A DNA stretch of 24,057 bases, from NCBI GenBank assembly GCA_040391535.1, contig JBEBXQ010000077.1, forward strand, positions 1 to 24,057. The letters run 5' to 3'. Of this stretch, positions 17,816 to 24,057 are shown one piece after another. Source of the DNA: JBEBXQ01 sp040391535. GTDB lineage: Bacteria; Bacteroidota; Bacteroidia; Cytophagales; Spirosomataceae. The first letter of the stretch is position 1; each line of letters starts with the position of its first letter. The translations under genes and the position numbers were made by a program. The notes under the pieces are model-generated. The model searched no databases. It saw only the letters and a program-made list of their open reading frames with translations, and was not told the origin of the DNA.

Positions 17816-17863
17816 TATCGCAAGGCCGGATTAAATGATGTTATGTGATTGTCTGATTGTAAT

Positions 17864-18343
17864 ATGGTGAAGTCTGCTTTTTTTCTGATTGTATTATCCC
17901 TTTTTATAGTCGGGTGCGGCGCTTCTGAGGAGTCTGCTGCAGAAGAAGAAACAACCCGGATGGTGCTGGTTAATGATACGATTCCGGTTACACGGATATC
18001 AGTCAATAAAAATCCCGTCGCAACCTATGATGAGAAGATACCGGATGCTCTGAACGACTGGCGTTTCGCAGTCGATATTTTTGAAACATCAGCAACCTTT
18101 GAGTATCTGATGAAGATCCGTTACAAGGAACTGCTGGTTACGGATACCCTGAAAATACCTAATTTTGGTATTCAGCCGGTGGTAAAATTAGAAAAAGGGA
18201 AAGACGACTTGTCGTGTATCGTAGGTTTTGAAGATAAGCAGGGGGAGGTTAAGCCTTATAAAGTGGTGGAAGTGGTAAACGGACAGTTAAAAGTAAGGGT
18301 ATTGAAACATTACCGGGCAGGTATTTTCAGGAAACCAAACTGA
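17864..18343 (+). CDS. Small lipoprotein of unknown function
   Basis: A 159-aa predicted lipoprotein. The N-terminus KSAFFLIVLSLFIVGC is a short lipoprotein signal with lipobox I-V-G-C; the cysteine is followed by an acidic, serine-rich linker (GASEESAAEEE). The mature part looks beta-rich (FEYLMKIRYKELLVTDTLKIPNFGIQPVVKLE) and may be a single periplasmic or outer-membrane-attached domain. The frame could begin at a TTG at 17849, but ATG 17864 places a basic residue and hydrophobic core in the right order. It lies 48 bp downstream of thrB with no visible terminator, so it may be read with thrAB. I do not recognise the family. Confidence 0.75.
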   Translation: MVKSAFFLIVLSLFIVGCGASEESAAEEETTRMVLVNDTIPVTRISVNKNPVATYDEKIPDALNDWRFAVDIFETSATFEYLMKIRYKELLVTDTLKIPNFGIQPVVKLEKGKDDLSCIVGFEDKQGEVKPYKVVEVVNGQLKVRVLKHYRAGIFRKPN

Positions 18344-18406
18344 ACTTTCCTTGCCTGATTAAAGTTATTAGCCTTAGAGAAGAAACAGATTGAAATAACA
18401 TATAAA

Positions 18407-18733
18407 ATGGTAACAATCACAGATAAAGCTAAAGAACGCATAGTAGAGCTCCGGAAAGAGGAAAACCGGTCGGACGATCATCTCATCCGTGTTGGAGTGG
18501 AAGGCGGAGGTTGTTCTGGTCTGATGTATAACCTGGAATTCGATTCGGAAACCAAACCGAATGATATGATTTTTGAGGATAAAGGAGTGCAGATTGTAGT
18601 AGACAAGAAAAGTATTCTTTATCTGGCCGGTACCGTTCTGGATTTCAGTGACGGGCTGAACGGAAAAGGGTTTCAGTTTGTAAATCCGAATGCCACCCGT
18701 ACCTGTGGTTGCGGCGAAAGTTTCGCCGTTTAG
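18407..18733 (+). CDS. A-type iron-sulfur cluster carrier (IscA/ErpA/SufA family, HesB-like)
   Basis: A 108-aa HesB/IscA-domain protein that accepts a nascent iron-sulfur cluster from a scaffold and delivers it to apo-proteins in the cytoplasm. The three cluster-binding cysteines are present: C36 in GGGCSGLMY, and C100 and C102 in the C-terminal TCGCGESF. Length is exactly that of the family. It is not next to isc or suf genes, so whether it is the ErpA-like or IscA/SufA-like member cannot be decided from context. It ends 29 bp before the convergent histidine kinase gene and has its own terminator inside that gene's 3' end. It could supply targets such as the Fe-S dehydrogenase in this window, but that is only a possibility. 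Confidence 0.94.
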   Translation: MVTITDKAKERIVELRKEENRSDDHLIRVGVEGGGCSGLMYNLEFDSETKPNDMIFEDKGVQIVVDKKSILYLAGTVLDFSDGLNGKGFQFVNPNATRTCGCGESFAV

Positions 18734-18761
18734 GCCCCTCAGGGTGTTCCGTATAATGGTT

Positions 18762-19823
18762 TCAGGGCGTTGAAGAAGGATACTTCTCCAACGCTTTTTC
18801 AATTTTAAAGCTGAACGTTGCACCTTTTCCCAGGTTGGATTGCACGGTAATCGGTGCATGGTGAGCATTAAGTATATGCTTCACAATCGCCAGTCCCAAT
18901 CCGGTTCCACCTCTTTCTTTTGACCTGCTCTTATCGATCCTGTAGAAACGTTCAAATATTCTGGGCAGATGTTCAGGGGCCATGCCCGGCCCGTTGTCTC
19001 TGACCGAAACCACAAAATTCTTCTTTGTTTCCTCAAAGTGGATAATCACTTTCCCGCCATCATTATTATACTTTATAGCATTGGAAATAAGGTTTAACAT
19101 CACCTGATCCAGCCTTTGGGCGTCACCGGTAACCCATACTTCCTTCAGATGGTCAGGTTTTATTTTCATGGTAATTTTCCTGTCGGCCAGAATTTTCTCC
19201 ATTCTGTCATAGATATCCTCACAAATCTGACGGATATCCACCGGTTTTTGCTGCATTTTAATGGTACCGGCCTCCATATGTGACAGTGTCAGCAGATCCT
19301 GTACAAGCAGACTGAGTCCGTCAAGGCTTTTAGCGGCTTTATTCAGAAAGCGGTCCCTGATATGCTCGTCTTCTGCCGCACCGTCAATCAGGGTATGGAT
19401 AAAGCCCTGAGCAGCAAAAATGGGTGTTTTAAGTTCGTGTGAGACATCAGCGATAAATTCTCTTCTGAACTGCTCCGCTTTTTTCAGGTCTTCTATTTCC
19501 TTTTGTTTCTTTTCAGCATAAACAAAAATCTCGTCATTGAGGCGTTTCAGGGGATTTTTTTCTTTTATAATGTGCTTTTTGGCAACGGTAAAATCCTTTA
19601 TTTTAAGCTTCTGGATAGACCGGAACATTTTATTGACCTCTCTGAAGACGATTACTTCCAGCGTGTAGAGAATAAGAAAAAAAGAAGTGAAAAAACTGGA
19701 AACTCCTGCCACCAGCATGATGCCGGAAGTGGTTCCCTCAATAAACGTAAGGAACACCACCGTGAAAAAAGAAATCACAGACGCCAGAAGTAACGAAATA
19801 ATACGGGGATTAAGAAAATTCAT
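18762..19823 (-). CDS. Sensor histidine kinase (PhoR-like), two transmembrane segments
   Basis: A 353-aa membrane histidine kinase. Two hydrophobic segments (about 8-28 and 35-58) are separated by only about six residues (EGTTSG), so there is almost no external sensor domain. A linker with a helical, HAMP-like character (about 60-118) leads to the HisKA domain with H129 in FIADVSHELKTP, then the ATPase domain: N box N244-N248 (NLISNAIK), G1 D276-N-G-P-G, F box FERFYRID, and G2 GGTGLGLAI. All catalytic motifs are intact. No response regulator lies next to it. It is 95 bp downstream of pdhB on the same strand, across a three-arm RNA structure. Its last codons overlap the terminator of the opposite gene. 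Confidence 0.93.
   Translation of the reverse strand: MNFLNPRIISLLLASVISFFTVVFLTFIEGTTSGIMLVAGVSSFFTSFFLILYTLEVIVFREVNKMFRSIQKLKIKDFTVAKKHIIKEKNPLKRLNDEIFVYAEKKQKEIEDLKKAEQFRREFIADVSHELKTPIFAAQGFIHTLIDGAAEDEHIRDRFLNKAAKSLDGLSLLVQDLLTLSHMEAGTIKMQQKPVDIRQICEDIYDRMEKILADRKITMKIKPDHLKEVWVTGDAQRLDQVMLNLISNAIKYNNDGGKVIIHFEETKKNFVVSVRDNGPGMAPEHLPRIFERFYRIDKSRSKERGGTGLGLAIVKHILNAHHAPITVQSNLGKGATFSFKIEKALEKYPSSTP
18767..18799 (+). terminator. Intrinsic terminator of the A-type carrier gene, inside the kinase gene
   Basis: GCGTTG-A-AGAAG (18767-18778) pairs with CTTCT-C-CAACGC (18783-18794) over 11 bp with one A/C mismatch and a 4-nt loop, followed by TTTTT (18795-18799). It has the right orientation for the plus strand only. 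It lies 34 bp after the carrier stop codon and falls within the last 11 codons of the convergent kinase gene. Confidence 0.8.
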
Positions 19824-19863
19824 AAACGGCGGTTATGCTGTGATAATATGTTCAGAAAACTGG

Positions 19864-19916
19864 TGCCGCCAGAAAGGAAATATGGCGGCAGTGTAAGATA
19901 AGCTGCCGCCATATTT
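19864..19916 (-). terminator. Three-arm inverted repeat after pdhB, terminator or attenuator
   Basis: A perfect 14-bp stem pairs 19878-19891 with 19903-19916, starting two bases past the pdhB stop codon. A third copy of the arm core, TGCCGCCA at 19864-19871, can also pair with the central TGGCGGCA (19883-19890), so two hairpins exclude each other. On the minus strand the first hairpin is followed by CCTTTCT and the second by CCAGTTTTCTG; neither is a strong T-tract. It probably stops or reduces transcription from pdhB into the kinase gene. Confidence 0.65.
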
Positions 19917-19918
19917 AA

Positions 19919-20902
19919 TTATTTTTTATATAAGACAGTGTTTACTGCCTCAATAGTACGTTTTACGTTAGGCAGAATTTCTTCAATCAAAGTAGGTGCG
20001 TACGGAAGTGAAACATCACGGCTGGTTACTCTCACCACCGGAGCATCCAGATAATCAAAAGCATTCCGCTGCACATGATAGGCAATTTCAGATGAAATGG
20101 AAGCCAGAGGCCACGCTTCTTCCACAACCACACAGCGATTGGTCTTTTTAATCGACTCTACTACGGTAGGATAATCAATCGGACGAACTGTACGCAGGTC
20201 TATCAGTTCAACATCAACACCCTGTTTCTCCAGCTCTTTGATAGCAGGTAAAACAACACGCGAAATCATTTTACCGAAAGATACAATCGTAACATCTTTC
20301 CCTGTTTTTTTGATATCCGCTTTCCCGATCGGAAGAATGTATTCTTCCTCAGGTACTTCCATTTTATCACCGTACATCAACTCTGACTCCATGAAAATCA
20401 CAGGATCATTATCACGGATACTGGCTTTCAGCAAACCTTTTGCATCGTATGGATTGGCAGGAACCACTACCTTTAAACCGGGGGTATTGGCATACCAGTT
20501 TTCAAAGTTCTGTGAGTGCTGTGCTCCCAGCTGTCCGGCGTTACCGGTAGGCCCTCTGAAAACGATCGGTGCCGATAATTGCCCGCCCGACATGGATAAA
20601 ATTTTGGCAGCTCCGTTGATAATCTGATCGATGGCTACCAGAGAAAAGTTGAAAGTCATGAATTCAATAATAGGTCTCAGGCCATTGGTGGCCGCTCCTA
20701 CACCGATTCCGGCAAAGCCCAATTCAGCGATTGGGGTATCAATGACGCGTTCTGCACCAAACTCGGCCAGCATTCCCTGGCTGGCTTTATAGGCACCGTT
20801 ATATTCGGCAACTTCTTCTCCCATCAGAAAAACGTTCTCATCACGGCGCATTTCTTCCGTCATTGCGTCCCGGATGGCATCCCTGAATGCTATCTCTTTC
20901 AT
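19919..20902 (-). CDS. pdhB: Pyruvate dehydrogenase E1 component, beta subunit
   Basis: A 327-aa transketolase-like protein. With the alpha subunit it forms the thiamine-diphosphate-dependent E1 enzyme that decarboxylates pyruvate for acetyl-CoA. It shows the E1-beta start EIAFRDAIRDAMTEEMRRDE and the hallmark GEEVAEYNGAYKASQGML (28-45), PIAELGFAGIGVGAA near 58-72 with the glutamate that activates the cofactor, a pyrimidine-domain region FRGPTGNAGQLGAQHSQ, and the C-terminal domain with VDVELIDLRTVRPID. Length is standard. The alpha subunit and E2 are not in the window; separate loci for pdhA and pdhB are common in Bacteroidota. A 2-oxoisovalerate dehydrogenase role is a less likely alternative. 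Confidence 0.94.
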   Translation of the reverse strand: MKEIAFRDAIRDAMTEEMRRDENVFLMGEEVAEYNGAYKASQGMLAEFGAERVIDTPIAELGFAGIGVGAATNGLRPIIEFMTFNFSLVAIDQIINGAAKILSMSGGQLSAPIVFRGPTGNAGQLGAQHSQNFENWYANTPGLKVVVPANPYDAKGLLKASIRDNDPVIFMESELMYGDKMEVPEEEYILPIGKADIKKTGKDVTIVSFGKMISRVVLPAIKELEKQGVDVELIDLRTVRPIDYPTVVESIKKTNRCVVVEEAWPLASISSEIAYHVQRNAFDYLDAPVVRVTSRDVSLPYAPTLIEEILPNVKRTIEAVNTVLYKK

Positions 20903-20944
20903 TCTTATCTGAATTCTGTATTATGAATCATCATTAAACGGTGG

Positions 20945-20975
20945 TAAAAGTAGACAAACCATGCCAATTCTCAAA
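20945..20975 (-). promoter_or_regulatory. Candidate pdhB promoter
   Basis: On the minus strand, TTTG (20975-20972) is followed after exactly 19 bp by TACTTTTA (20952-20945), one base off the TAnnTTTG consensus. Transcription would begin about 36 nt before the pdhB ATG. Confidence 0.45.
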
Positions 20976-20998
20976 ATCTAATTGGAAAGCTGTTATCC

Positions 20999-21037
20999 AA
21001 AAAAATACACCCCCGTGCTACGACATACGGAGGTGTA
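20999..21037 (-). terminator. Orphan minus-strand intrinsic terminator upstream of pdhB
   Basis: Arms 21006-21016 and 21027-21037 pair over 11 positions with one mismatch (C21012/A31) and a 10-nt loop. On the minus strand the stem is followed immediately by seven T (20999-21005 is an A-run on the plus strand). It lies upstream of the likely pdhB promoter, so it does not end any annotated gene. Confidence 0.6.
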
Positions 21038-21057
21038 ATACCGATTAAGTAAGGAGT

Positions 21058-21070
21058 GGACAAATTGTCC
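21058..21070. promoter_or_regulatory. GGACAAATTGTCC palindrome, possible operator
   Basis: A perfect 6-bp inverted repeat around one central base, with related half-sites nearby (GAATTTGTTC at 21074-21083 and GACAAAT from about 21093). It lies between the two divergent promoters. A transcription factor site is plausible; the factor is unknown. Confidence 0.4.
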
Positions 21071-21197
21071 TGCGAATTTGTTCAATCCGTGTGACAAATA
21101 GAACATAGCCCGGTCAAAAGTTATCATAAAACTTATTCAACGGTGCAAAGAGCTGCTGAGTGGCAGTGCAGGTGGAACGTCTTACTTCTTTTGGATG

Positions 21198-21231
21198 TTT
21201 GATAGTGGTAAAATTAAAACTTCTACCTTTG
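21198..21231 (+). promoter_or_regulatory. Candidate panD operon promoter
   Basis: TACCTTTG at 21224-21231 is a full TAnnTTTG match, with TTTG at 21198-21201 upstream (22-bp spacer, slightly long). The predicted leader to the panD ATG is about 35 nt. Confidence 0.55.
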
Positions 21232-21271
21232 TACGGTAAAGTCCCGTGATAATAAGGAATTACTAAAAACT

Positions 21272-21616
21272 ATGCAGATAACAGTAATGAAGTCAAAGCT
21301 GCATCGGGTGAAGGTTACCCAGGCAGAATTGAACTATGTTGGGAGTATAACAATTGATGAGGATCTGATGGATGCGGTGGGGCTGCTGGAAAATGAACAG
21401 GTTCATATCGTGAATAATAATAACGGAGAACGACTCATTACCTATGTCATTAAAGGAGAGAGAGGATCCGGAGTTATTTGTCTGAACGGTGCTGCCGCCC
21501 GCAGGGCACAGGTAGGTGATATTGTTATTATTATCGCTTACGGCATACTATCTCAGGAAGAAGCGGCCGGCTTTAAGCCCAGAGTTGCTTTTCCTGACGA
21601 TAATAATAAACTGTAA
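21272..21616 (+). CDS. panD: Aspartate 1-decarboxylase
   Basis: A 114-aa pyruvoyl enzyme converting L-aspartate to beta-alanine for pantothenate and coenzyme A. The proenzyme self-cleaves between G24 and S25 (NYVG/SITID), and S25 becomes the pyruvoyl cofactor. K9, H11, R54, T57 and Y58 stand at the canonical positions, which also confirms the ATG at 21272 as start. Length is typical (about 115-127 aa). It is the first gene of an operon with a membrane protein gene 3 bp downstream. No panB or panC lies in the window. Confidence 0.96.
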   Translation: MQITVMKSKLHRVKVTQAELNYVGSITIDEDLMDAVGLLENEQVHIVNNNNGERLITYVIKGERGSGVICLNGAAARRAQVGDIVIIIAYGILSQEEAAGFKPRVAFPDDNNKL

Positions 21617-21619
21617 ATT

Positions 21620-22615
21620 ATGAAAAATATCATACGCTATGCCATTTCACTGGGGATTGCCGGTGGATTGCTTTGGTATGTATTTAAAGATATCAGTCTG
21701 GCTGATATGGCACAGAGGCTTGCCCGGGCCGACTGGCGGTTAATTGCGCTTTCTTTTATCATTACACTGGCCGCACATGTGGTGCGCAGCTGGCGCTGGA
21801 TAATGCTGATGGAGCCACTGGGTTACAAACCGCCTATGGGTGATACTTTTCTTTCGGTACTTACAGGGTATTTTGCGAATTATATCATTCCCCGGATGGG
21901 TGAGGTAACCCGCTGCGGAACATTATACCGTCTGCAGAATGTCCCCGTTAATCAGAGCTTTGGCACTGTGGTAGCGGAAAGGATCTTTGATGTCGTAACG
22001 TTGGTGATATTCATCGGATTAAATTTCTTTCTTGAATTTAAGCGTCTGAAAGAGTTTTTTCTGGATTTTTTTGAAAATAAAATAGGCGGGGATATAAGCG
22101 GGAAACTGGTTATACTCGGAATTGCGGCGTTTGTGGTACTGGTGATAGCGGTGATTGTTTTTAAGAGTAAAAAACTAAGGGATAAATTACTTGAATATGC
22201 ACTGGTGCAGAAAATTGTTGATTTTCTGAAAGGGATGCTGGAAGGGTTATTGACGATCCGGAAGCTGAAAAATCCCGGATTGTTTATTCTCAGTACTCTG
22301 CTGATCTGGGTTTGTTATTATTTTGCCTCTTATGTACTGTTTTTCTGTTTACCCGAGACGGCGGCATTGGGACCTTTGGCGGGGTTAACACTTTTGGTCA
22401 TCGGGGCAATAGGCATGACAGCCCCCACCCAGGGCGGTATTGGTGCGTATCATTTGCTGGTGGGTAATGTAATGGTGCTTTATGGTATTACGCAGGCCGA
22501 CGGCATTACGCTGGCAACTTTTGTGCATGGTTCCCAGATGTTGTTAATGCTTACGGTAGGTGCAATAGCCTTCCTGATTGTAATGATGAAGAACAAAGCA
22601 ACCAAGAATGTTTAA
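21620..22615 (+). CDS. UPF0104/lysylphosphatidylglycerol synthase transmembrane-region family protein
   Basis: A 331-aa integral inner-membrane protein with about 7-8 membrane segments, of the family related to the flippase half of MprF (YbhN-like). Conserved features are VRSWRWIMLM near residue 57, NYIIPRMGEVTRCGTLYR near 91-108, a following AERIFD motif, and MTAPTQGGIGAYHLLVG near 270, equivalent to the family's PGGxG motif. There is no lysyl-transferase domain, so it is probably a lipid-handling transporter or flippase of unknown substrate. It starts 3 bp after panD and its stop codon lies next to the rfaE2 start region, which suggests translational coupling. Confidence 0.88.
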   Translation: MKNIIRYAISLGIAGGLLWYVFKDISLADMAQRLARADWRLIALSFIITLAAHVVRSWRWIMLMEPLGYKPPMGDTFLSVLTGYFANYIIPRMGEVTRCGTLYRLQNVPVNQSFGTVVAERIFDVVTLVIFIGLNFFLEFKRLKEFFLDFFENKIGGDISGKLVILGIAAFVVLVIAVIVFKSKKLRDKLLEYALVQKIVDFLKGMLEGLLTIRKLKNPGLFILSTLLIWVCYYFASYVLFFCLPETAALGPLAGLTLLVIGAIGMTAPTQGGIGAYHLLVGNVMVLYGITQADGITLATFVHGSQMLLMLTVGAIAFLIVMMKNKATKNV

Positions 22616-22631
22616 AACAAGGACTGACCCT

Positions 22632-23117
22632 ATGGGAATATCAGAAAGTAAAATAAAAACGGTGGCGGAAGCCGGGCAGACCGTCAGGGAGTGGCAGGAA
22701 AACGGAGAAAAGGTTGTTTTTTCAAACGGATGTTTTGATATAGTCCACCTTGGTCATATTGATTACCTTGAAAAAGCGCGTGCATTAGGCAACAGGTTAG
22801 TGATTGGTGTGAACACCGATGCATCGGTGAGTCGTCTGAAAGGCCCGCTCAGACCGGTTGTCAACGAATATGCCAGAGCCCGCCTTCTGGCAGCGCTGGA
22901 ATTTGTGGATACTGTCATTTTGTTCGATGAACCTACGCCAAAAAATCTTATTGAAGCATTGAAACCTGACATTTTGGTCAAAGGAAGTGATTATAGAGAG
23001 GATGAAGTCGTTGGCGCGGATTTTGTGAAAAGAAATGGAGGAGAGGTTAAATTAATCAATCTGGTAGACGGTTACTCGACTACTTCTCTGATCGAAAAGA
23101 TCAAAAAAAGTTATTGA
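22632..23117 (+). CDS. rfaE2: D-glycero-beta-D-manno-heptose 1-phosphate adenylyltransferase
   Basis: A 161-aa single-domain nucleotidyltransferase that makes ADP-heptose for lipopolysaccharide core synthesis. The cytidylyltransferase-like fold is shown by FSNGCFDIVHLGHIDYLEKA with H39-L-G-H42, GVNTDASVSRLKGP, and the C-terminal GYSTTSLIEKI. It corresponds to the C-terminal half of E. coli HldE; the kinase half is encoded elsewhere, as usual in Bacteroidota. Start: ATG 22632 has AAGGA eight bases upstream (22619-22623) and gives the usual length. ATG 22608 (169 aa) overlaps the stop of the preceding gene by 8 bp and remains possible. Confidence 0.92.
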   Translation: MGISESKIKTVAEAGQTVREWQENGEKVVFSNGCFDIVHLGHIDYLEKARALGNRLVIGVNTDASVSRLKGPLRPVVNEYARARLLAALEFVDTVILFDEPTPKNLIEALKPDILVKGSDYREDEVVGADFVKRNGGEVKLINLVDGYSTTSLIEKIKKSY

Positions 23118-23171
23118 TTGAAGTGACTTTTCTTTAATTTAAAGTTTGTAAACCTTAAAATAAGAAAAACT

Positions 23172-23852
23172 ATGGCAGGGGCCTATTTGATTGGTATATT
23201 AGTAATGGCAGTGAGCTTTTATGTTCAGTGGCAGCTAAAAAGAAAATTCAAGCAGTATTCTGAAATCGGCTTATCTAACGGAATGTCGGGAAAAGAAATA
23301 GCCGAACGGATGCTCCATGATAACGGAATTTACGATGTGCGTGTACTTTCTGTCGAAGGAACACTGACTGACCACTATAATCCGCAGGATAAAACGGTGA
23401 ATCTGAGTCCGGATGTGTATTATGGCAGAAGCGCAGCAGCAGCAGCAGTAGCTTCACATGAATGCGGACACGCAGTGCAGCATGCTACGGCTTACAGATG
23501 GCTTACTTTCAGATCACAGATGGTTCCGTTTCTGAGTGTTTCATCACGCTATATGCAGTGGGTTATTCTGGCTGGAATTCTTATGCTGGAATCTACACCT
23601 GTACCGTTAGCGATAGGTGTAGCGCTTTTTGCATTGACAACCTTGTTCAGTTTTGTTACTTTACCTGTCGAGTATGACGCGAGTAACAGAGCATTGGCCT
23701 GGATTAAATCAAATCACATTGTCACAGACAGAGAATATGCGATGTCTGCAGATTCTCTTAAATGGGCTGCACGCACCTATCTGGTAGCAGCTTTGGGTTC
23801 ACTTGCAACGTTGGTATATTATGCCAGTCTGCTATTGGGACGAAGAGAATAG
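23172..23852 (+). CDS. Membrane zinc metallopeptidase, YugP family (DUF/peptidase_Zn-2)
   Basis: A 226-aa membrane protein of the YugP-type zinc peptidase family; its protein targets are unknown. The zinc site is H96-E97-C-G-H100 with a third ligand likely around E167/D169 (VEYDASNRA). An N-terminal membrane segment (about 2-20), two in the middle (about 117-160) and one at the end (about 201-221) frame the active site. SGKEIAERMLHDNGIYDV and DHYNPQDKTVNLSPDVY match the family. Length is standard. It is the last gene of the panD operon, 54 bp after rfaE2, and ends just before a strong terminator. Confidence 0.92.
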   Translation: MAGAYLIGILVMAVSFYVQWQLKRKFKQYSEIGLSNGMSGKEIAERMLHDNGIYDVRVLSVEGTLTDHYNPQDKTVNLSPDVYYGRSAAAAAVASHECGHAVQHATAYRWLTFRSQMVPFLSVSSRYMQWVILAGILMLESTPVPLAIGVALFALTTLFSFVTLPVEYDASNRALAWIKSNHIVTDREYAMSADSLKWAARTYLVAALGSLATLVYYASLLLGRRE

Positions 23853-23873
23853 GATTTAACTTGAATATCTGGT

Positions 23874-23905
23874 AAAAAGGCGCATTGTAATTTGCGCCTT
23901 TTTTT
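23874..23905 (+). terminator. Strong intrinsic terminator of the panD operon
   Basis: A perfect 11-bp stem (23874-23884 with 23893-23903, GC core GGCGC/GCGCC) with an 8-nt loop is followed by a run of T to 23905. It lies 21 bp after the peptidase stop codon. The A-run on the left arm makes it functional in both directions. The remaining 150 bp to the window end show no gene. Confidence 0.88.
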
Positions 23906-24057
23906 GTGTTCGGGCGGAGAGGTAAAAGGATTAAATATCTTAAAACGGCTTGTTTAATGATGGAAAATGTTTATATTAAATAGATAAATAATTATATTGT
24001 TATGTAGGTACTTTGGTTTGCATAGGTTTTACAGGAGTATAGTTACATTTTAGGTTA

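Larger units (their letters stand above)
20903..21271. other. 369-bp divergent spacer between pdhB and panD
   Basis: No credible coding frame. It holds the probable pdhB promoter (20945-20975), a hairpin plus T-run that would terminate minus-strand transcription (20999-21037), an exact palindrome (21058-21070), and the probable panD promoter (21198-21231). The stretch 21071-21190 has no assigned role; a minus-strand transcript ending at the terminator would have to arise there. Confidence 0.55.

Noticed and set aside
18160..18167. TAATTTTG, a full match to the -7 promoter consensus, before the iron-sulfur carrier gene
   Set aside because: It lies inside the lipoprotein coding region, about 240 bp from the carrier start, with no convincing -33 element; such matches are frequent by chance.
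23906..24057. Possible promoter of a gene beyond the right edge (TACTTTGG and TTTG elements)
   Set aside because: The spacing within the -7 element is off by one and no downstream gene is visible in the window.

Overview
This window looks like a chromosomal segment of an aerobic, free-living Bacteroidota, most likely of the order Cytophagales (Spirosoma/Dyadobacter-like; the genus is a guess). Support comes from a SusC/SusD pair with a sulfatase, from promoter candidates of the Bacteroidota type (TAnnTTTG at -7), from few Shine-Dalgarno sequences, and from typical families such as a fused aspartokinase/homoserine dehydrogenase, a YdiJ-like FAD/Fe-S oxidoreductase and a YugP-type zinc peptidase. 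I saw no rRNA, tRNA, CRISPR array, insertion sequence or phage gene.

Left part (1-6500): the tail of an unidentified plus-strand gene meets a minus-strand operon, susC-susD-sulfatase, across a perfect 14-bp inverted repeat. This is a minimal glycan-uptake locus: a TonB-dependent channel, its lipoprotein lid and a sulfatase that would desulfate the captured glycan or a fragment of it. No glycoside hydrolase, sensor or sigma/anti-sigma pair lies inside the window.

Middle part (6500-10400): a small accessory block with long, gene-free spacers. It holds a RibD/DHFR-like reductase, a GNAT acetyltransferase, two adjacent SRPBCC (START-like) proteins and a LOG-family Rossmann-fold protein.

Right part (10500-24057): mostly housekeeping. 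A 982-aa FAD/Fe-S dehydrogenase is followed by an outer-membrane beta-barrel protein. Next come thrA-thrB, in which the place expected for thrC holds a small lipoprotein, and an A-type iron-sulfur carrier. The carrier's terminator is embedded in the end of a convergent histidine kinase gene. The kinase sits downstream of pdhB, separated by an RNA region with three mutually complementary arms. Divergent from pdhB is the operon panD - UPF0104 membrane protein - rfaE2 - zinc metallopeptidase, closed by a clear intrinsic terminator.

I found no convincing new multi-gene system. The best leads are regulatory: the three-arm structure between pdhB and the kinase, an orphan minus-strand terminator plus a palindrome in the pdhB/panD divergent spacer, the structured spacers around the SusC operon, and a kinase with almost no external sensor loop.
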